Below are positions 28,841-38,108 of a stretch of 64,000 bases of DNA, one piece after another. This DNA is from Psychrobacter jeotgali. GTDB taxonomy: Bacteria; Pseudomonadota; Gammaproteobacteria; Pseudomonadales; Moraxellaceae. The DNA lies in the NCBI RefSeq assembly GCF_904846315.1, contig NZ_CAJHAF010000001.1:744001-808000 (forward strand), in the 5' to 3' direction. The notes beneath the pieces were generated by a model. It was not told the DNA's origin and made no database searches. It worked only from the letters and a program-made list of their open reading frames with translations. A program made the translations under genes and the position numbers. The stretch's first letter is position 1. Every line of letters starts with the position of its first letter.

Positions 28841-30061
28841 CTATTTTTCACTTGTTATCGAGCGCGGCGCATCAATAGACTCAATAACCCCGCCGCCCAA
28901 GCAGACTTCGTCGATATAAAATACCGCTGACTGGCCCGGCGTGACCGCGCGTTGGGGCTCGTCAAATACCACTCGTACTTTACTGCCATCTTCATCGATA
29001 GCAAATACACGGCACGTTTGATCGGGCTGGCGATAGCGTGACTTTGCCATACAGCGCAGACCCTCTTCGTCGAAGATAGCAGCTGGTGGTAGACCGTCTA
29101 TCCAATCGAGTTTGTAGGCGTGCAGCTCATTACTCATCAGCATAGGATGTTCGTGACCTTGACCGACAATTAGACGATTGTTATCCAAGTCTTTTGCCAG
29201 TACAAACCACGGCTCCTCTGGACGGTCTTTGACCCCGCCAATGCCGATACCGCCGCGCTGACCCAAAGTGTAATACATCAAGCCATCATGCTGACCAATA
29301 ACATGACCGTCGTCAGTGATGATTTCGCCTTTTTGCGCTGGCAAGTATTGCTGCAAAAAGTCTTTAAAACGGCGCTCACCGATAAAGCAAATACCGGTTG
29401 AGTCTTTTTTCTTAGCGGTAATCAAATCATGCTCTTCAGCGATTTGACGCACTACTGGCTTTTCAAGCTCCCCAACAGGGAATAAGGTTTTAGCAATCTT
29501 ATCACCGCCCACTGCATGCAAAAAGTAGCTTTGATCTTTATTGGTATCAAGACCACGTAAGAGCTGCGCTACAGCTGTGCCCTCGCTATTGTGATAATTA
29601 ACACTGCGGCGGGTATAATGACCGGTAGCGATATAATCGGCGCCAAGAGTCAAAGCATAATCCAAAAAGGCTTTAAATTTAATCTCTTTGTTGCATAAAA
29701 TATCAGGATTGGGCGTCCGTCCGGCTTTATATTCTGCCAAAAAATGCTCAAAAACCCGATCCCAGTACTCCATCGCAAAGTTGGCGGTATGCAGCTTAAT
29801 GCCAATCTTATCGCACACCGCCTGCGCATCGGCTAAGTCGTCCATGGCGGTACAGTATTCGGTGCCGTCATCTTCTTCCCAGTTTTTCATAAACAGCCCC
29901 TCGACCATAAACCCTGCTTGCTGCAATAATACAGCGGACACGGACGAGTCGACACCGCCGGACATCCCGACAATCACTCGCGTATTGGCAGGGTTGTCGA
30001 TATCGGCTAGAGTTAGCGGACGGTAAGCTTCAAAAGTGTTTGCAACTGACATAACGGACAT
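28841..30061 (-). CDS. mnmA: tRNA 2-thiouridylase
   Basis: Adds sulfur to C2 of the wobble uridine (U34) of Glu, Gln and Lys tRNAs. The ATP PP-loop is SGGVDS (residues 34-39); the two catalytic cysteines are Cys123 ([10 protein letters not shown]) and Cys225 ([12 protein letters not shown]). It is longer than E. coli (406 versus 368), partly through an N-terminal extension of about 20 residues. Met4 is an alternative start; ribosome sites are weak for both. Its sulfur donor chain TusDCBE is encoded at 56894-58446. It diverges from ispF over a symmetric promoter. Confidence 0.97.
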   Translation of the reverse strand: MSVMSVANTFEAYRPLTLADIDNPANTRVIVGMSGGVDSSVSAVLLQQAGFMVEGLFMKNWEEDDGTEYCTAMDDLADAQAVCDKIGIKLHTANFAMEYWDRVFEHFLAEYKAGRTPNPDILCNKEIKFKAFLDYALTLGADYIATGHYTRRSVNYHNSEGTAVAQLLRGLDTNKDQSYFLHAVGGDKIAKTLFPVGELEKPVVRQIAEEHDLITAKKKDSTGICFIGERRFKDFLQQYLPAQKGEIITDDGHVIGQHDGLMYYTLGQRGGIGIGGVKDRPEEPWFVLAKDLDNNRLIVGQGHEHPMLMSNELHAYKLDWIDGLPPAAIFDEEGLRCMAKSRYRQPDQTCRVFAIDEDGSKVRVVFDEPQRAVTPGQSAVFYIDEVCLGGGVIESIDAPRSITSEK

Positions 30062-30080
30062 AAAAAAGCGCTCAACAATT

Positions 30081-30109
30081 TGTTATAATATAGGCGCTAT
30101 ATTATACCA
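30081..30109. promoter_or_regulatory. Symmetric divergent promoter for mnmA and ispF
   Basis: A perfect inverted repeat with 10-base arms (TATAATATAG at 30084-30093; CTATATTATA at 30097-30106) around GCG. Each arm is a perfect -10 hexamer for opposite strands, and both are preceded by TG one base away (TGTTATAAT rightward; TGGTATAAT leftward), that is, extended -10 promoters. Predicted start sites (about 30096 rightward, 30094 leftward) nearly coincide. No good -35 exists on either side, as is usual for extended -10 promoters. Confidence 0.75.
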
Positions 30110-30220
30110 GCTAAATGAAAGCGGTGGCGAGTCACGCTTAACTCTGCTGTTCAAACGCAGTTAATTATCCTCATAACTGTTTTGAAAACTTTGAATCTAC
30201 TTTAACTTTTTGGAATTATC

Positions 30221-30712
30221 ATGATAAAAATTGGTCAAGGTATCGACGTCCACGCTTTTCATAACAATGGCGAGCAAGAGCAATATGTCGTATTGGCAGG
30301 TGTGCCCATTGAACATACCCATAGCTTACTTGCGCATTCTGATGGTGACGTCGTGCTACATGCTTTGGCCGATGCCTTGCTTGGAGCGTTAGCTTTAGGA
30401 GATATTGGTCAGCATTTCCCTGATACAGATAGCACGCATGCCGGACTTGATTCTAGGGTACTACTACGTTATGTGTATAGCAAAGTTCAGCAGGCAGGGT
30501 ATAAACTAGGCAATGCTGACATTACGGTGATGTGTGAGCGCCCAAAGCTTGCGCCGCATAATCAAGCCATGCGTGACAATATCGCTAGTGATTTACAAAC
30601 GGCGGTAAGTAACATTAGTGTCAAGGCGACCACGACCGAAAAGCTTGGATTTACCGGTCGCCAAGAAGGTATCATGGCAAACGCTGTGGTATTATTAGTG
30701 GCTGATGATTAA
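30221..30712 (+). CDS. ispF: 2-C-methyl-D-erythritol 2,4-cyclodiphosphate synthase
   Basis: Cyclises CDP-ME 2-phosphate in the MEP isoprenoid pathway. The metal ligands are Asp9 and His11 (GIDVHAF) and His47 ([11 protein letters not shown]), and [15 protein letters not shown] is the C-terminal signature. The length of 163 matches the family (E. coli 159). ispD is not adjacent, unlike in E. coli. The leader from the shared promoter is about 125 bases. Confidence 0.98.
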   Translation: MIKIGQGIDVHAFHNNGEQEQYVVLAGVPIEHTHSLLAHSDGDVVLHALADALLGALALGDIGQHFPDTDSTHAGLDSRVLLRYVYSKVQQAGYKLGNADITVMCERPKLAPHNQAMRDNIASDLQTAVSNISVKATTTEKLGFTGRQEGIMANAVVLLVADD

Positions 30713-30864
30713 CTGGCTTACGATTTGATATGACTTGCAATACAATCACGGTCGCCCCATGTATCAATAACGTATAAAACTTGGTGCTATAGTCAATAAA
30801 ATCTCAATCAAATTTTTATATCAAATTCTTTTATATTTACACCGTCTTATTAATAGGAGCTGTT

Positions 30865-31215
30865 ATGAGTGAACAAACCCCAAATACTGCGACCAATGAT
30901 GTTGAACAATTGATTCGTGATCAAATTAAAGATAATAAAGTTATCTTATATATGAAAGGTACGCCGCAGTTCCCGCAGTGCGGATTCTCTGCACGTTCTA
31001 TTGAAGTATTGACGCAGATTGGTCGTCCGTTTGCCTTTGTTAATATCCTAGAAAACCCAGAGATTCGTGCCACTTTACCAAAGGTAGGTAACTGGCCTAC
31101 TTTTCCGCAGTTATGGATTGATGGTGAGCTTATGGGCGGATCAGATATTATCTTGCAGATGTATCAATCAGGCGAGCTTAAGCCTTTAGTAGAAGCCAAT
31201 AGCCCAGCCGCTTAA
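30865..31215 (+). CDS. grxD: Monothiol glutaredoxin (Grx4 type)
   Basis: CGFS-type glutaredoxin that carries or transfers [2Fe-2S] clusters, usually with a BolA partner. The active site is Cys39-Gly-Phe-Ser (PQCGFSARSIEVL), with NWPTFPQLWIDGELMGGSDI completing the glutathione-binding groove. Length 116 equals E. coli Grx4 (115). A strong AGGAG site precedes the ATG. A terminator follows. Confidence 0.98.
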   Translation: MSEQTPNTATNDVEQLIRDQIKDNKVILYMKGTPQFPQCGFSARSIEVLTQIGRPFAFVNILENPEIRATLPKVGNWPTFPQLWIDGELMGGSDIILQMYQSGELKPLVEANSPAA

Positions 31216-31267
31216 TTTCTATTATTCGCGGGTTAACAATGCTTAACTAAGTTTGTTGTGTATCGAC

Positions 31268-31308
31268 AAGCCTGAGGAGCCCTAGAGTGGGGTTGCTCAG
31301 GCTTTTTA
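31268..31308 (+). terminator. Terminator of grxD
   Basis: AAGCCTGAG (31268-31276) pairs with CTCAGGCTT (31296-31304); the 19-base interior can extend the pairing. A T-run follows. Confidence 0.88.
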
Positions 31309-31377
31309 TTGTCTTTAGAAGATTTAACCCCATATAGGGTTTTAAGATAAATACAGAATAAACCATAAGTGAGACCT

Positions 31378-31923
31378 ATGAATAATCAAGTTAATCAGCA
31401 AAAAATTAGTGAACAGCAAGTTAATGAGCAAGCTGCTATCGACAAGCGTCGTGAACAGTTAAAAAAGGAGTCAACACGCATTATTGATATCGCTAGCAAT
31501 GAGCCAGATTCAGCGCTCAAGTGTATTCATCAATTGAGCGTGGCTGGCGGGGCAACCGAAGGGACTTATATCGCGATTGAGCAGCGCATAGTGGCAGATC
31601 AAGATACAGCGGGTGCTTATCATTTGGCACTGTTGGCGCAAAGCACGCCTGATTTACCGATAGATGCGCGTCAGCTTATCGAGCTGGTAGTAGAAAAAGG
31701 CAGTAACGAGCAACGTTTGTCATTGCTAAAGAACCTGATGTTGCCCCCTGTTGAGCTTATTAAGTCGCAGATTTTGATGAGTGATGATGGCGAAGCGATT
31801 GGGGAGATGAATGCTTATCTACAGATCAACCCTGAGGGTTATGGTAGTCAGCATATGCTTAGCAGTGGTCAAGGAGATCAGATCGTACCGCTAACCCCTG
31901 CGAGTAATATCAATAACAATTAA
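31378..31923 (+). CDS. Hypothetical cytoplasmic protein (181 residues)
   Basis: Not recognised. The protein begins with a Gln/Asn-rich head (MNNQVNQQKISEQQVNEQ), then a charged helix and a mostly alpha-helical middle (SALKCIHQLSV...YIAIEQRIV...LALLAQS), suggesting a helical-repeat-like fold. The C-terminus is Gly/Asn-rich. There is no signal peptide, membrane segment or catalytic motif. I start at ATG 31378; a GTG three codons earlier is possible but unnecessary. It lies 67 bases before mnmG on the same strand and may share its transcript. Confidence 0.65.
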   Translation: MNNQVNQQKISEQQVNEQAAIDKRREQLKKESTRIIDIASNEPDSALKCIHQLSVAGGATEGTYIAIEQRIVADQDTAGAYHLALLAQSTPDLPIDARQLIELVVEKGSNEQRLSLLKNLMLPPVELIKSQILMSDDGEAIGEMNAYLQINPEGYGSQHMLSSGQGDQIVPLTPASNINNN

Positions 31924-31990
31924 AAATTGTTATAATCGGCAGCACTCTTTTTTGTTTAAATATTGACGTCAATAGTCAAGCGAGGCACAC

Positions 31991-33886
31991 ATGCAATACC
32001 CAAAAAGTTACGACGTAGTAGTGATCGGTGGCGGTCATGCCGGTACAGAAGCGGCATTGGCGGCTGCACGTATGGGCGCGCAGACCTTGCTATTGACGCA
32101 TAATATTGAGACTTTAGGTCAAATGAGCTGTAACCCAGCGATTGGCGGTATCGGTAAGTCGCATTTGGTGCGTGAGATTGATGCGCTAGGCGGCGCAATG
32201 GCATTAGCTACTGATAAAGCCGGAATTCAGTTTCGGGTATTGAATAGCCGTAAGGGCGCAGCGGTACGAGCGACGCGCGCGCAGGCTGATCGTATTCTTT
32301 ATAAAGCCGCTATTCGTCATACCCTTGAAAACCAGCCTAATTTGGATTTATTCCAGCAAGGCGCCGATGATATTTTGGTCGAAAACGGTCGGGCAACGGC
32401 GGTGGTTACCTCAACGGGAATCATCTTTAAGACCGAGACCGTGATTTTAACCTCAGGGACTTTTTTAGGCGGGGTGATTCATATCGGTCTTGAGAACTCT
32501 AAAGGCGGACGGGCAGGGGATCAACCCTCTATTAAGCTTGCTGACCGTTTGCGTGAGCTTAAGTTGCCAGTCGGTCGTCTAAAGACAGGCACGCCTGCAC
32601 GTATCGATGCGCGCAGCGTTGATTTTAGTGTGATGACGGTGCAGCCGGGTGATACGCCATTGCCGGTGATGAGTTATATGGGCGATGTTTCTATGCATCC
32701 TGAACAGGTCAATTGTTATATCACTCATACCAATGCCCGTACTCACGACATTATCCGTGAGAATTTAGATCGCTCGCCGATGTTCTCTGGCAAAATCGAA
32801 GGGGTTGGCCCGCGCTATTGTCCCTCTATTGAAGATAAGATTCACCGGTTTGCCGACAAGGACAGCCATCAGATATTCATCGAGCCTGAGGGCTTAACCA
32901 CGCATGAGCTATATCCTAATGGAATTTCTACCAGTTTGCCGTTTGATGTGCAGCTGGACTTTATCCATAGTATGAAGGGCTTAGAAAATGCGCATATTAC
33001 CCGCCCGGGCTACGCTATTGAGTATGATTACTTTGACCCACAGAACCTAAAGCCCACCCTTGAAACCAAGTCTATTGATCGCTTGTATTTTGCCGGTCAA
33101 ATCAACGGTACTACCGGTTACGAAGAAGCAGGTGTGCAAGGGTTGTTGGCGGGTACGAATGCGGCATTGGTTACTAGCAATAATAGTGAGTTTGAGACCT
33201 GGACGCCGCGCCGCGATCAAGCGTATTTAGGCGTGCTAGTTGATGATTTAATTACCCATGGCACTACTGAGCCTTATCGGATGTTTACCAGCCGCGCTGA
33301 ATATCGCTTATTGCTGCGTGAAGACAATGCCGATCAGCGTTTGACCGAAACTGGTCGCAAACTGGGTTTAGTTGATGACGAGCGCTGGCAAGCTTATCAG
33401 CAAAAAATGGAAGCTATTGCTAGTGAGTCTGCACGCCTAAAAGATATGTGGGCGACCCCTGCTAACGAGTTAGGTAAGCAAGTAGCAGAGCAAACCGGTG
33501 AAGTGCTATCCAAAGAATCTACGGCTTATGATTTGCTTAAACGTCCACAGATACACTTTGCGGATATTGCGGCGATTACTGATTCAAAGGTCGATGCGCA
33601 AGTAGGCGAGCAAATAGAGATATCCGTCAAGTATGCTGGCTATATTAATCGTCAGCAAGAAGATATTGAGCAAATGAAACGGCTTGAGAATACCTTGCTT
33701 CCGCTAGATTTTGATTATAATGTAGTTTCGGGCTTATCAAATGAAGTGGTACAAAAGCTAATCAAAGTGCGTCCAGCAACCTTAGCGCAAGCCAGTCGTA
33801 TCAGTGGAGTAACCCCTGCTGCGGTGCAATTACTGGCTATGACGGTCAAAAAGCAGAAAAAAGCGCAGGCCGCCCTAAACTCGTAA
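31991..33886 (+). CDS. mnmG: tRNA uridine-34 carboxymethylaminomethyl modification enzyme, FAD subunit
   Basis: With MnmE, installs the 5-carboxymethylaminomethyl group on the wobble uridine. The FAD-binding GGGHAG is at residues 13-18, followed by [20 protein letters not shown], and [12 protein letters not shown] and [12 protein letters not shown] are family signatures. The length of 631 matches E. coli (629). mnmE and rsmG are not in the window. GAGG provides the ribosome site. A strong terminator follows. Confidence 0.98.
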   Translation: MQYPKSYDVVVIGGGHAGTEAALAAARMGAQTLLLTHNIETLGQMSCNPAIGGIGKSHLVREIDALGGAMALATDKAGIQFRVLNSRKGAAVRATRAQADRILYKAAIRHTLENQPNLDLFQQGADDILVENGRATAVVTSTGIIFKTETVILTSGTFLGGVIHIGLENSKGGRAGDQPSIKLADRLRELKLPVGRLKTGTPARIDARSVDFSVMTVQPGDTPLPVMSYMGDVSMHPEQVNCYITHTNARTHDIIRENLDRSPMFSGKIEGVGPRYCPSIEDKIHRFADKDSHQIFIEPEGLTTHELYPNGISTSLPFDVQLDFIHSMKGLENAHITRPGYAIEYDYFDPQNLKPTLETKSIDRLYFAGQINGTTGYEEAGVQGLLAGTNAALVTSNNSEFETWTPRRDQAYLGVLVDDLITHGTTEPYRMFTSRAEYRLLLREDNADQRLTETGRKLGLVDDERWQAYQQKMEAIASESARLKDMWATPANELGKQVAEQTGEVLSKESTAYDLLKRPQIHFADIAAITDSKVDAQVGEQIEISVKYAGYINRQQEDIEQMKRLENTLLPLDFDYNVVSGLSNEVVQKLIKVRPATLAQASRISGVTPAAVQLLAMTVKKQKKAQAALNS

Positions 33887-33901
33887 TAGAAAATTACTAC
33901 C

Positions 33902-33936
33902 AAGGCTCATAACTTAGTCGTTATGAGCCTTTTTTA
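33902..33936 (+). terminator. Terminator of mnmG
   Basis: A perfect 12-base stem (AAGGCTCATAAC / GTTATGAGCCTT) with a six-base loop and a T-run. Confidence 0.95.
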
Positions 33937-34037
33937 TCGATAAGTTAATAATAAGTTTTTTCCTTAAGCGGTTCGTTCACTAATCTATTTCGCTAATCTT
34001 GCTATGATTTAGCTCATTTACCGATTTGAGTCTCTTT

Positions 34038-34997
34038 ATGATTGACGCTATCATTTTTGCGATTACCATTGTTTTGCCTAACCTGTTTTTGATGGGGTTG
34101 GGCTTTTTTATGAAAAAACGTGGAGAAGTCAGTCAAACCTTTATCGATCAGGCCTCATATTTTGTTTTTAATTATTGCTTGCCAGCGCTATTATTCTTTA
34201 GTGTCGTCGATAGCGAAGTTGATTATGCCAAGCAAATCACCTTAATAGCCGCCGGTATTCTCATAACCTTTATTTTATTTATCGGTGCCGAGCTCTATGC
34301 TAAGCGCTTCGTTAGCGATCCTGCCGATCAAGGGGTCTTCGTCCAAGGTATCTTTCGTAGTAATATGGCCATCATTGGTCTAGCTACGGTCGCCAACGCT
34401 TATGGCGAAAAGGGGTTAAGTATTGGGGCGGTCTATATGGGCATTGTGACCATATTGTTTAATATCTTAGCCGTTATTACCTTGAGCCGAGTCTCTAAAA
34501 GCGCGGAGGATACTTGGACGAGCCGTACGCTCATGGTGGTCAAAAAGCTATTTACTAATCCGCTCATTCTTGCGTTACTAGCCGCTTTTGCATACAAGGC
34601 GTTACCACTGCCGCCCATAACTGGGGTCATCCATACTACTGGAGATCTGTTGGCTGCTGTGGCTTTGCCGCTAGCACTGATTTGTGCAGGGGCTAGTATT
34701 GATCTAAAGTCGATGTTTAGACTATCGGGTTTGTCGATGCAAGCCAGTATTGGCCGCATTGTTATTGCACCTATAGTAGCGATTGTAGTGGGTTTAAGTT
34801 TTGGTCTGACCGGCGTGCACATGGGCGTGCTATTTTTGATGGTCGCTTCTCCAACGGCCGCTGCTAGTTACGTTATGGCTAAAGCTATGGGCGGTAATGA
34901 TGTTTTGGCGGCCAATATTTTGGCCTTCACCACCGTGGTTGGGCTATTTAGTATGGCGATTGGGGCCGCGTTACTGCGGGTGTTTGGGCTGATGTAA
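34038..34997 (+). CDS. AEC-family (auxin efflux carrier-like) transporter
   Basis: A 319-residue membrane protein with about ten hydrophobic segments in two similar halves. The FVFNYCLPALLFFSVVDSE stretch, GIFRSNMAIIGLATVANAYG, and LPLALICAGASIDL are characteristic of the AEC family (YfdV/MdcF relatives). The substrate is unknown; malonate, other organic acids or amino acid derivatives are known for relatives. I prefer ATG 34038 over an upstream TTG (34026). It is monocistronic, with its own terminator. Confidence 0.87.
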   Translation: MIDAIIFAITIVLPNLFLMGLGFFMKKRGEVSQTFIDQASYFVFNYCLPALLFFSVVDSEVDYAKQITLIAAGILITFILFIGAELYAKRFVSDPADQGVFVQGIFRSNMAIIGLATVANAYGEKGLSIGAVYMGIVTILFNILAVITLSRVSKSAEDTWTSRTLMVVKKLFTNPLILALLAAFAYKALPLPPITGVIHTTGDLLAAVALPLALICAGASIDLKSMFRLSGLSMQASIGRIVIAPIVAIVVGLSFGLTGVHMGVLFLMVASPTAAASYVMAKAMGGNDVLAANILAFTTVVGLFSMAIGAALLRVFGLM

Positions 34998-35023
34998 AGT
35001 TATATCTCTATAAAGTTTTTTAT

Positions 35024-35058
35024 AAAAGCCAGTACTGCATTTGAGGTACTGGCTTTTT
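35024..35058 (+). terminator. Terminator of the AEC transporter gene
   Basis: AAAAGCCAGTAC (35024-35035) pairs with GTACTGGCTTTT (35046-35057), followed by T. Confidence 0.92.
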
Positions 35059-35192
35059 AGCTTTTGTTCTAATAAATGCTGTTAACACTTTTAGCACAGC
35101 CTGTCACTTAGCCCATCTATTTTGCAGGTAAGTACGCGGTAAAATATAGCTTTTAAAACGAACAACTATATAAATAACTAAGGAGACTTTCC

Positions 35193-35402
35193 ATGCCTTA
35201 CGGCAAGCTAGCAGAGCTACCAGACAACGTAAAAGATAATTTACCTAAACACGCCCAAGAGATTTTTCGAGCGGCATTTAATAGCGCCAGCGAACAGTAT
35301 AAAGACGAATCACGCTGGTTTGCCACCGCTTGGGCCGCCGTTGAAAATGTCTATGAAAAAAATGAAAAGGGCGACTGGGTCAAAAAACCAGATTATAAAT
35401 AA
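35193..35402 (+). CDS. chaB: ChaB-family small protein
   Basis: Residues 1-60 match the ChaB domain: LPDNVKDNLPKHAQEIFRAA, then a helix with ESRWFATAWAAVENVYEK. ChaB is annotated as a regulator of the ChaA cation antiporter in E. coli, but its real role is unclear; the fold also occurs as a nucleic-acid-linked module. chaA is not nearby. The AAGGAG ribosome site is excellent. The next gene follows 61 bases later on the same strand. Confidence 0.88.
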   Translation: MPYGKLAELPDNVKDNLPKHAQEIFRAAFNSASEQYKDESRWFATAWAAVENVYEKNEKGDWVKKPDYK

Positions 35403-35463
35403 TCCCAGTATATGTTCGATGACTATAAATTCAGGTGCCCTAAATAGATAAGGATGGTCTAAA

Positions 35464-36483
35464 ATGCAATTATTAAACAAAACCGTAGTGACTAAGCATT
35501 TAACTATGCAAGCAGCAATAGATACTATTGAACAGCTACTAAAAACCCAAGCTAACTATCCGAGCTGGATTAAGTCACCTGAGCGGCTAGTGATTGAAAC
35601 TTTCGCTGAAGATGATAAAAAAAGCTCGGGCTCGCATTTATCCATGCCAGCGACGATTTATGATGGTAAGGACGAATATGCAGCGGTCAAGCTGGTAACC
35701 ATTTGTCCCGACAATCCCAGTCGTGATTTGCCGACCACCACTGCCATTATTACGGTCTCCAATAATGCTACGGGCGAGATACTAGCGGTGATGGATGGTA
35801 TTTATATTACCCAAGTACGTACCGCCGCGCTATCTGGTATCGCTAGCAAATATATGGCGAAAAAGGATTGTCAAAGCTTAGTGGTTGTCGGTTGTGGCGG
35901 CATGGCTTATGAGCAGTTGAATGCGGTACTTACTGTCCGTCCTGATATTCAAACCGTATATCTATGGAATAGAAGTCTTGAGGGCGCAAAGCAATTTAAG
36001 GAAAATTTTGCTCGCGACTATCAACAATGGAAGGTCGAATTAGTCATTTGTGAGCATATAGAAGATGCTGTTAAACACGCCGATATCATTAATGTCGCTA
36101 CTCGTGCCACTGAAGGTCTATTTAGTGTTGATCAGATTAAATCGGATGTGCATATCAATGCTGTTGGCGCTTATCAGCCCTCAATGAAAGAGATTGCTAA
36201 TGATGTGATTGAAAATAGCAGTATGGTGGTGGTTGATGATAAACAAGGGAGCCGTCATGAAGCTGGCGATCTGATTCAGGCGCATAAGGCCGATGATTGC
36301 TCATGGACTTGGGATGACCTGAGCGGCGACTTAAAAGAGTTGGTAACCAAAGAAGTGGTTAAGTCTGAGCAAGGCATAACGCTATTTAAGTCGGTAGGGG
36401 CGGCCCGCTTTGATGCTGCAGTGGCTTTATATGTCGCCAAGCAAGCTGATCAAAACCATTTGGGTGAAAAGGTATCTTGGTAA
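35464..36483 (+). CDS. Ornithine cyclodeaminase / mu-crystallin family protein
   Basis: NAD(P)-binding enzyme of 339 residues. The Rossmann motif GCGGMAYEQLNAV follows TAALSGIASKYMAKKD, as in ornithine and lysine cyclodeaminases, ketimine reductases and alanine dehydrogenase of archaea. An AVKLVTICPDNPSRDLPTTT segment carries the conserved lysine of the active site. The substrate cannot be told from sequence. An AAGGAT ribosome site supports the start. No amino acid catabolic partner lies next to it. Confidence 0.9.
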   Translation: MQLLNKTVVTKHLTMQAAIDTIEQLLKTQANYPSWIKSPERLVIETFAEDDKKSSGSHLSMPATIYDGKDEYAAVKLVTICPDNPSRDLPTTTAIITVSNNATGEILAVMDGIYITQVRTAALSGIASKYMAKKDCQSLVVVGCGGMAYEQLNAVLTVRPDIQTVYLWNRSLEGAKQFKENFARDYQQWKVELVICEHIEDAVKHADIINVATRATEGLFSVDQIKSDVHINAVGAYQPSMKEIANDVIENSSMVVVDDKQGSRHEAGDLIQAHKADDCSWTWDDLSGDLKELVTKEVVKSEQGITLFKSVGAARFDAAVALYVAKQADQNHLGEKVSW

Positions 36484-36521
36484 GCATTTGTCTTATCCCA
36501 GGCTAATAAATCAGAGGCTAA

Positions 36522-36560
36522 TAAAAAACCTCTTACTTCTGATCTTAGAAGTAAGAGGTT
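36522..36560 (-). terminator. Terminator with a 14-base stem (leftward)
   Basis: AACCTCTTACTTCT (36527-36540) and its exact complement (36547-36560) flank a six-base loop. On the reverse strand the stem is followed by TTTTTTATT, so it should terminate the small gene at 36591-36737. Rightward there is no strong T-run, although the stem may still stabilise the upstream mRNA end. Confidence 0.85.
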
Positions 36561-36590
36561 CTATCTTTATCAATATCGTATTATATTTTG

Positions 36591-36737
36591 CTATCGACGT
36601 TTATCACGTTTCTCTTCACGTCTGCGCTTGCTAAGTACGCCTGAGCGATAAGTCAAATAACCGCCAATAACCATAATCAATATAAAGCCTATTATATATA
36701 AAAATATTGATGAACCGATAAAAGTAGAAGGTTCCAT
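36591..36737 (-). CDS. Small single-pass membrane protein (48 residues)
   Basis: The product is MEPSTFIGSSIFLYIIGFIL... with one hydrophobic helix (about residues 7-30) and a strongly basic cytoplasmic tail (SKRRREEKRDKRR). AAGGG lies about 11 bases before the ATG, and a strong terminator follows the stop in the right orientation, which argues that it is expressed. No family was recognised. The basic tail suggests an inner-membrane protein with its N-terminus outside. Confidence 0.7.
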   Translation of the reverse strand: MEPSTFIGSSIFLYIIGFILIMVIGGYLTYRSGVLSKRRREEKRDKRR

Positions 36738-36775
36738 AATTATTATTCCCTTAATATTCTAATCAATACTAATAA

Positions 36776-37795
36776 TTATGCAGTGGCACTCTCAGCTTGT
36801 AAAGTAAACAAATTTAACTGGGGTACCAGTGCAAGCGAGCGTAGGCGTGCTGTTTGGTCGTAAACGTTAGCCGTTACGATCAACTCATCAGGCTGATATT
36901 TGTCAATAAATTCAGCAAGTTTCGGCTGTACAGTCTCAACCGAACCGATAAATGAAACCGATAAAGCGCTATCGACCATCATCTTCTCTGCTGGGCTCCA
37001 GATGCTATCCATATCATAAGTGGGCTTCGGCATTTGTCCTTTTTCACCGCGGCGCAGGCGTACGAAGCTTTGCTGCGCTGAGGTAAAGTGATAATGCGCA
37101 GTTTCATCATCATCAGCCAATAATAAATTCGCAGCCAGCATGACATAGGGTTTATCTAAGTATTTTGAAGGCCTGAATTGCTCACGATAAGTATTGATCG
37201 CTTGAGCGAGCATCTGCGGTGCAAAGTGCGAGGCGAACACATACGGTAGCCCTAAATGAGCGGCTAATGTTGCACCAAATAATGACGAGCCTAATATCCA
37301 AATTGGCACATTTGATTTCGCTCCGGGGAAAGCTTGTACGGGACTGTTATCCGTATCATCGCCTAATAGATAGAGGAGCTCTTGTACATCTTGCGGGAAG
37401 CGCTCAGCATCTTTCATTTGACGGCGCAGCGCTTGGAAGGTGGCGCCATCAGTACCCGGGGCCCGGCCTAAACCTAAATCGACTCGGTCACCATATAAGG
37501 CTTTTAGCGTCCCAAACTGCTCAGCGACCACTAATGGCGCATGATTAGGTAGCATAATACCGCCAGCGCCAATACGAATACGCTCAGTTTGGCTACCAAT
37601 ATGTGACAACAGCACAGAGGTGGCGGCACTAGCAATACCTGCCATATTATGATGCTCTGCCATCCAGTAACGGTTGAAGCCGGCTGCTTCTGCTTGTTGG
37701 GCAATCTCTACGGTTTGGGCGATACCCTCTTCGATGGTTTTACCACTAGGTACGGGCGCTAAATCTAGAAAGGATAAAGGAATAGTATTACTCAT
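36776..37795 (-). CDS. LLM-class flavin-dependent oxidoreductase (YhbW-like)
   Basis: A luciferase-like monooxygenase family member, 339 residues. IPLSFLDLAPVPSGKT, RYWMAEHHNMAGIASAATSV, RIRIGAGGIMLPNHAPLVVAE and LGLGRAPGTD are the subfamily hallmarks (E. coli YhbW, B. subtilis YvbT group). These enzymes use reduced flavin from a separate reductase; the substrate here is unknown. AGGTGA is a good ribosome site. A CysB-type regulator gene lies upstream on the same strand. Confidence 0.92.
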   Translation of the reverse strand: MSNTIPLSFLDLAPVPSGKTIEEGIAQTVEIAQQAEAAGFNRYWMAEHHNMAGIASAATSVLLSHIGSQTERIRIGAGGIMLPNHAPLVVAEQFGTLKALYGDRVDLGLGRAPGTDGATFQALRRQMKDAERFPQDVQELLYLLGDDTDNSPVQAFPGAKSNVPIWILGSSLFGATLAAHLGLPYVFASHFAPQMLAQAINTYREQFRPSKYLDKPYVMLAANLLLADDDETAHYHFTSAQQSFVRLRRGEKGQMPKPTYDMDSIWSPAEKMMVDSALSVSFIGSVETVQPKLAEFIDKYQPDELIVTANVYDQTARLRSLALVPQLNLFTLQAESATA

Positions 37796-38108
37796 AAATC
37801 ACCTATTTTTACGATGCCATATCAATGCTATTATTTTTATATTATTAACAGCATGCTAGGACTAAAATTAAAAAAAGAGCCATCTGCTCTATAGTTAATA
37901 TGATGGGGTGGTTATGAGTAATATAAAGGGTAGGATGAGCATTGATAACAAATCTTAATAGTACGCTGTTGTAGTAGGTTTGGACGTTCGTTAAACGTTA
38001 ATCTGACTGGCTTAGCATTAATTCTTCTTGAGTTTCTAGTCATCCGTGAGTGGGTTATGCTTTGAGCCACCTACGTTACGAGTTATTAATTTTATTATTA
38101 GCCTGGCT
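37796..38108. other. Gap between the cysB-like gene and the LLM gene
   Basis: 313 bases between two leftward genes. It contains a terminator-like hairpin (37869-37890, leftward) and the presumed promoter of the LLM gene. The part from 37900 to 38100 shows no open frame or structure that I can support. Confidence 0.5.
37869..37890 (-). terminator. Leftward terminator downstream of the cysB-like gene
   Basis: On the reverse strand AGAGC, loop AGATG, GCTCT is followed by seven T residues. The stem is short (5 base pairs) and lies 220 bases past the cysB stop. Confidence 0.6.

Noticed and set aside
34433..34822. Leftward 129-codon frame opposite the AEC transporter gene
   Set aside because: Antisense shadow of a well-supported membrane protein gene.
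36410..36634. Rightward 74-codon frame after the cyclodeaminase-family gene
   Set aside because: Overlaps the end of that gene and runs through a terminator hairpin; no ribosome site.
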